A DNA stretch of 9,165 nt, from the NCBI GenBank assembly GCA_007131555.1, contig SLQH01000032.1, positions 1-9,165 of the forward strand, given 5' to 3'. The position numbers and the translations under genes are program-made. Positions 6,468 through 9,165 of this stretch are shown piece by piece. Every line of letters begins with the position of its first letter. The first letter of the stretch is position 1. Under the pieces are notes generated by a model. It did no database searches and was not told the DNA's origin. It saw only the letters and a program-made list of their open reading frames with translations. Source of the stretch: Planctomycetota bacterium (GTDB lineage: Bacteria; Planctomycetota; UBA11346).

Positions 6468-7046
6468 ATGGTCGACACCGATTTCAGCATCATGGAGCGC
6501 CTGCGCGACGACCACGAGGACGCCGCGACAGCTCTGGTCGAACGATATCAGGATGAATTGGTGGGATTCTTCTATCATCATTGCTGGAACCAGACCCTGG
6601 CTGAAGAACTGGCCCAAACCGTCTTCATCAAGGTCTATAGCGCCCGTAAGCGCTGGCAGGCGACCGCCTCGGTGCGCACCTACATCTACCGCATCGCCCA
6701 CAACGCCTGGGTCGATCATCTGCGCCGCCAACGCAACCATGTCAGCCTCGACAAGGCCATGGGAGCATCCGGATTGCGCCTGATCGATACCCTGGCTGAT
6801 GAACCACAGCCATCACCCCTGGACGACGACAGCCAGGACCGGGCCACTGTCCGCAACCGGGTCCAGGAAGCGGTCGACACCTTGCCTGAGGGTCAGCGAG
6901 AAGTCTTCATGCTGGCCAACAACCATGACCTCAAATACCAGGACATCAGCGAGGTCCTGGATATCCCGGTAGGCACCGTCAAGAGCCGCATGCATGCGGC
7001 AGTACGCACCCTGCGCGGCCTGTTGGCCGATCTGGTGGAGTCATGA
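6468..7046 (+). CDS. ECF-type RNA polymerase sigma factor
   Basis: A group IV (ECF) sigma factor of 192 residues from ATG 6468; it directs RNA polymerase to a small regulon. Region sigma-2 spans about 20-90: TALVERYQDELVGFFYHHC, then LAEELAQTVFIKVYSARKRW, and VRTYIYRIAHNAWVDHLRRQR, which holds the polymerase- and -10-contacting helices. A 40-residue linker with several Asp follows. Region sigma-4 spans about 131-186: VDTLPEGQREVFMLANNHDLKYQDISEVLDIPVGTVKSRMHAAVRTL, a helix-turn-helix whose recognition helix is PVGTVKSRMHAAV. ATG 6423 would add 15 residues of no sigma-like character (SIALHHRTRGSRLH); 6468 gives MVDTDFSIMERLRDD, usual for the family, and has gagg at 6451-6454. Its TGA overlaps the ATG of the next gene, as is common for sigma/anti-sigma pairs. 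Confidence 0.93.
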   Translation: MVDTDFSIMERLRDDHEDAATALVERYQDELVGFFYHHCWNQTLAEELAQTVFIKVYSARKRWQATASVRTYIYRIAHNAWVDHLRRQRNHVSLDKAMGASGLRLIDTLADEPQPSPLDDDSQDRATVRNRVQEAVDTLPEGQREVFMLANNHDLKYQDISEVLDIPVGTVKSRMHAAVRTLRGLLADLVES

Positions 7047-8641
7047 ACCCTGCGAGAGACCCTCTTCTGGATGCCATCACGGGTGCCAATCAGGCCTGCC
7101 CGGATGGTCATGTCCTGGCCCGCCTGGGCAGCGTGGTGCGCGACCACAGCCGCCCCCCGGCGGCGGTCGATCTGCGCGAACGGGTCCGCAACGCCATTGC
7201 CACCAGCAACCCTGAGACCGACAGCGATGACCTCGACCATCTGGTGGACGACTACTTTGACGGCGATGGCCGCCACAGTGCGGCGGCGGCCATGCCGGAG
7301 TTGCAACGCCTGCATGCGGTGGTCCAGGAGGCCTCGGTGCCACCTGATGACATTGATCTGCTGCCTGCCCTCAACGGTCGCTGGCAGGACTCCTCGCGGC
7401 GACCGATAGCACGCCTTGACCCGGCCACGCGTTGGCGGATCTGGACCGCTGTGATCGCCATCCACGTTGCCGCCACCCTGGCCGTGGCCATGACCACCAT
7501 CAACGACCCCCCTGACGAACCTCAGGCCGAGCACTACGACTTCGTCATGCGCCGCCCCCTGCTGTGGCGCATGGACCTGATGCGCATGCAGCAATACGCC
7601 ACAGGGCGTGGGGGCCGGGTCCGGATTCCTGAGGCCCCGGTCAGCTGGTCAGCCCTGCAGGACCGACCGGCCGACCTGTTCGCCTTGCGCCATAGCCCCG
7701 GCTTGCGTCACCATGCCCGCGAGGCCTTCCTGATGACCGGCAGCGCCCAGACCGTTGAATCGGCCCTGCGCTGGCTGATGCGCCAGCAGGATGTCGACAG
7801 CGGCGCGATCGGTCCGCTGACCGGCGATATCCGCCACGATCTGGCGGTCCAGAGCCTGGCTAGCCTGGCCCTGCTGGGCGAAGGCCTTGACGATGACCAG
7901 CGCCGCATCACCACCCGCCGCTGCCTCAACTGGATCCTGGGACGTCTTGACGACTATCATCCCGGCCACGACATGACGGTCGACGGCATCGTCGCCCTGG
8001 CCCTGGTGGAAGGTGCCCTCCTCCTGGCCGAGGACGATCTCGCCCTGGGAGCCCAGCAGTACCTGTCGCGGATTCCCGCCGAAGTCATCTCGCGACCGGG
8101 CAGCGCTGGCAAGGAGGGCTTCCTGCTGTTGGCCCTGGACACCGCCCGGCTGGGCCGCATTCCGGTGCCCTCGCGCCTCATCTCTGTGGTCCGTGACCGC
8201 ATCGCCCGCAGCCTGCCGCAACGCGAAGCTGATATCGGCCGCCTTGGCATAGCCGCCTTCGCCCGCCAGATCAACGGCATGTCCCTGGCTGAAAGCACCC
8301 AACGACAGATCGCCAGCATCAGCGCCCAGACCCCGACCGTTGACCGCCACCATCGCAGTCATCCCTTGACTTGGTTCTTCGCCGGGCTGGCCCTGCGCGA
8401 GGCCGGTGGTGAAGGGTGGATCGAGTGGAGCACCGCCCTGCAACGCAGCCTGCTGATCTCGTTCCGTTATACTGCTGACGACATGGCCTGGCTGCCGGGA
8501 TCACGGGTGGCCTATGCCCAAGCCCTGGGTGATGCCGGCGATGTCTACGCCACGGCCCTGGCCCTGCTCAATCTCCAGTTGCCCTATCGCTACCTGCCCC
8601 TGGCCATGCCCCAGCCAGAGACCGCAGCGCGCGTGCTGTGA
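7043..8641 (+). CDS. Membrane-anchored putative anti-sigma protein with a toroid-like C-terminal domain
   Basis: A 532-residue protein, translationally coupled to the sigma gene by an ATGA overlap. Residues 1-130 should be cytoplasmic and include DLDHLVDDYFDGDGRHSAAA (64-81 region), which resembles the helix of anti-sigma proteins but lacks the zinc HxxxCxxC motif. One membrane helix follows at about 134-153 (WTAVIAIHVAATLAVAM). The exported part (236-520) is built of paired helices as in prenyltransferase/squalene-cyclase toroids: VESALRWLMRQQDVDSGAIG, DLAVQSLASLALLGEG, RRCLNWILGRL, DGIVALALVEGALLL and the closing GDVYATALALLNLQLPYRYL. No DxDD cyclase motif is present, so enzymatic cyclisation is unlikely. 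I infer that the toroid senses an extracytoplasmic signal and the N-terminus holds the sigma factor. Direct proof of anti-sigma activity is absent. Confidence 0.85.
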   Translation: MNPARDPLLDAITGANQACPDGHVLARLGSVVRDHSRPPAAVDLRERVRNAIATSNPETDSDDLDHLVDDYFDGDGRHSAAAAMPELQRLHAVVQEASVPPDDIDLLPALNGRWQDSSRRPIARLDPATRWRIWTAVIAIHVAATLAVAMTTINDPPDEPQAEHYDFVMRRPLLWRMDLMRMQQYATGRGGRVRIPEAPVSWSALQDRPADLFALRHSPGLRHHAREAFLMTGSAQTVESALRWLMRQQDVDSGAIGPLTGDIRHDLAVQSLASLALLGEGLDDDQRRITTRRCLNWILGRLDDYHPGHDMTVDGIVALALVEGALLLAEDDLALGAQQYLSRIPAEVISRPGSAGKEGFLLLALDTARLGRIPVPSRLISVVRDRIARSLPQREADIGRLGIAAFARQINGMSLAESTQRQIASISAQTPTVDRHHRSHPLTWFFAGLALREAGGEGWIEWSTALQRSLLISFRYTADDMAWLPGSRVAYAQALGDAGDVYATALALLNLQLPYRYLPLAMPQPETAARVL

Positions 8642-8715
8642 TCGCAGGAGCCTGTAAGGAATAGACTGGCACATCGCCTGGCGTAGCCTTTTCGGCTCTG
8701 GACTCGCAAAAAAAC

Positions 8716-8790
8716 CACCGCCCATCACCCAACCACCACGGAGCACCGGGCCTTGGCCCGCGTGCCTACGCATGGTTTCCATACCTTCGC
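8716..8790 (+). repeat. 75-bp hairpin repeat, copy 1
   Basis: Identical to 9091-9165 except for one base (8719 c, 9094 t), 375 bp away in the same orientation. The similarity reaches left to 8700 (ggactcgc) with a one-base length change in an A-rich stretch. It contains a strong hairpin at 8743-8765: outer arms gcac/gtgc, one bulged c, inner arms cgggc/gcccg around a short loop. The near-identity against ordinary drift implies recent duplication or homogenisation. Confidence 0.9.
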
Positions 8791-8934
8791 CAAGTTCCGG
8801 CTTGGACGTCGGCATGATACCCGTCATTCGGCCCGTAGATTCCGCAACTCATGATCATGCACGGCGATGATGAGCGCAAGCGTATGACAACAATGGTGCC
8901 GCCGCCCCGACCTATGCCCGCCGCAAGATTCTCT

Positions 8935-8965
8935 GCCCGCGAATGTACGCGGGCCAAGGCCCGGT
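8935..8965 (+). repeat. Inverted copy of the repeat core, with two competing hairpins
   Basis: Positions 8947-8965 are the exact reverse complement of 8745-8763 (19 of 19), the hairpin core of the 75-bp repeat. In addition gcccgcg at 8935-8941 pairs perfectly with cgcgggc at 8948-8954 around the loop aatgta. That 7-bp stem uses the same bases as the left arm of the ggg-cc/gg-ccc hairpin at 8951-8962, so only one can form at a time. No T-run follows. Confidence 0.7.
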
Positions 8966-9090
8966 ACGCCGTGTCATAATGCGGCTTGGGGCATGGCTTT
9001 GTGATGGATGCGGAGCTTGTGTGCCTGGCAAGGATCACCGCAGCCAGATTGCCGTACATGATAGATCCAAGCCCCGGACTCGCCCAAGAC

Positions 9091-9165
9091 CACTGCCCAT
9101 CACCCAACCACCACGGAGCACCGGGCCTTGGCCCGCGTGCCTACGCATGGTTTCCATACCTTCGC
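9091..9165 (+). repeat. 75-bp hairpin repeat, copy 2, cut by the window end
   Basis: Second copy of the unit at 8716-8790, with 74 of 75 bases identical; left similarity extends to 9076. The hairpin lies at 9118-9140. The match is still perfect at the last base of the window, so the full repeat is longer than 75 bp if sequence after 8790 (caagttccgg) also continues beyond 9165. Confidence 0.9.

Larger units (their letters stand above)
8642..9165. other. Gene-free region with a hairpin repeat array
   Basis: I find no convincing gene in these 524 bases. A minus-strand frame of 113 codons (8766-9107) crosses repeat copy 1 and has no ribosome binding site or family likeness; its ends are repeat sequence. 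No clear intrinsic terminator follows the anti-sigma gene: a weak agcc/ggct stem near 8687-8699 is followed by a run of A, not T. The region is dominated by the 75-bp repeat copies and an inverted copy of their hairpin core. Confidence 0.65.

Noticed and set aside
7649..8443. Minus-strand open frame of 264 codons opposite the anti-sigma candidate
   Set aside because: It is an antisense shadow; the plus strand shows a helix-repeat protein with a membrane segment and coupling to the sigma gene.
7043..8641. Functional squalene-hopene cyclase or prenyltransferase
   Set aside because: The catalytic DxDD motif and clear QW repeats are missing, the protein is membrane-anchored by an N-terminal helix, and it is coupled to a sigma gene.
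8766..9107. Minus-strand open frame of 113 codons in the right repeat region
   Set aside because: Both ends consist of repeat sequence, there is no ribosome binding site, and no family is recognisable.
8700..9165. CRISPR array
   Set aside because: Only two direct copies, 375 bp apart and 75 bp long, with no regular spacers and no cas genes in the window.

Overview
The window is GC-rich chromosomal DNA. I infer a member of the PVC group, most likely a planctomycete. The reasons are a YidC next to a DUF1844 protein, an ECF sigma factor whose partner carries an alpha/alpha-toroid (squalene-cyclase-like) region, and exported proteins with no recognisable family outside that group. This is an inference from gene style; there is no marker gene to fix the taxon.

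Left edge (1-391): a possible first 17 codons of a minus-strand gene, then non-coding DNA holding two 56-bp copies of a hairpin-bearing direct repeat and a short degenerate cgcagag-type repeat between them. Minus-strand block (392-3503), transcribed right to left: yidC membrane insertase, then a 74-residue two-helix DUF350 protein, then an exported lytic transglycosylase that overlaps the DUF350 gene by 4 nt. This is an envelope-biogenesis unit. The YidC is long (707 residues from the start chosen here) and its periplasmic domain contains a segment that reads as an RRM-like (RNP-fold) domain. That is the most unusual thing in the window.

Plus-strand block (3671-8641), divergent from yidC across a 167-bp gap: a DUF1844 protein, two consecutive exported proteins that are diverged paralogs of each other (1-nt overlap), then an ECF sigma factor overlapping by 4 nt a membrane-anchored partner with a C-terminal toroid-like domain. 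The second pair looks like a sigma/anti-sigma switch. A candidate ECF-type promoter lies just before the sigma gene, so the pair may control itself.

Right edge (8642-9165): about 520 bp without a convincing gene. It holds two copies, 375 bp apart, of a 75-bp repeat (74 of 75 identical) built around a strong hairpin. Between them lies an inverted copy of the hairpin core, which forms a second, mutually exclusive hairpin. The second copy runs off the window end, so the array probably continues.
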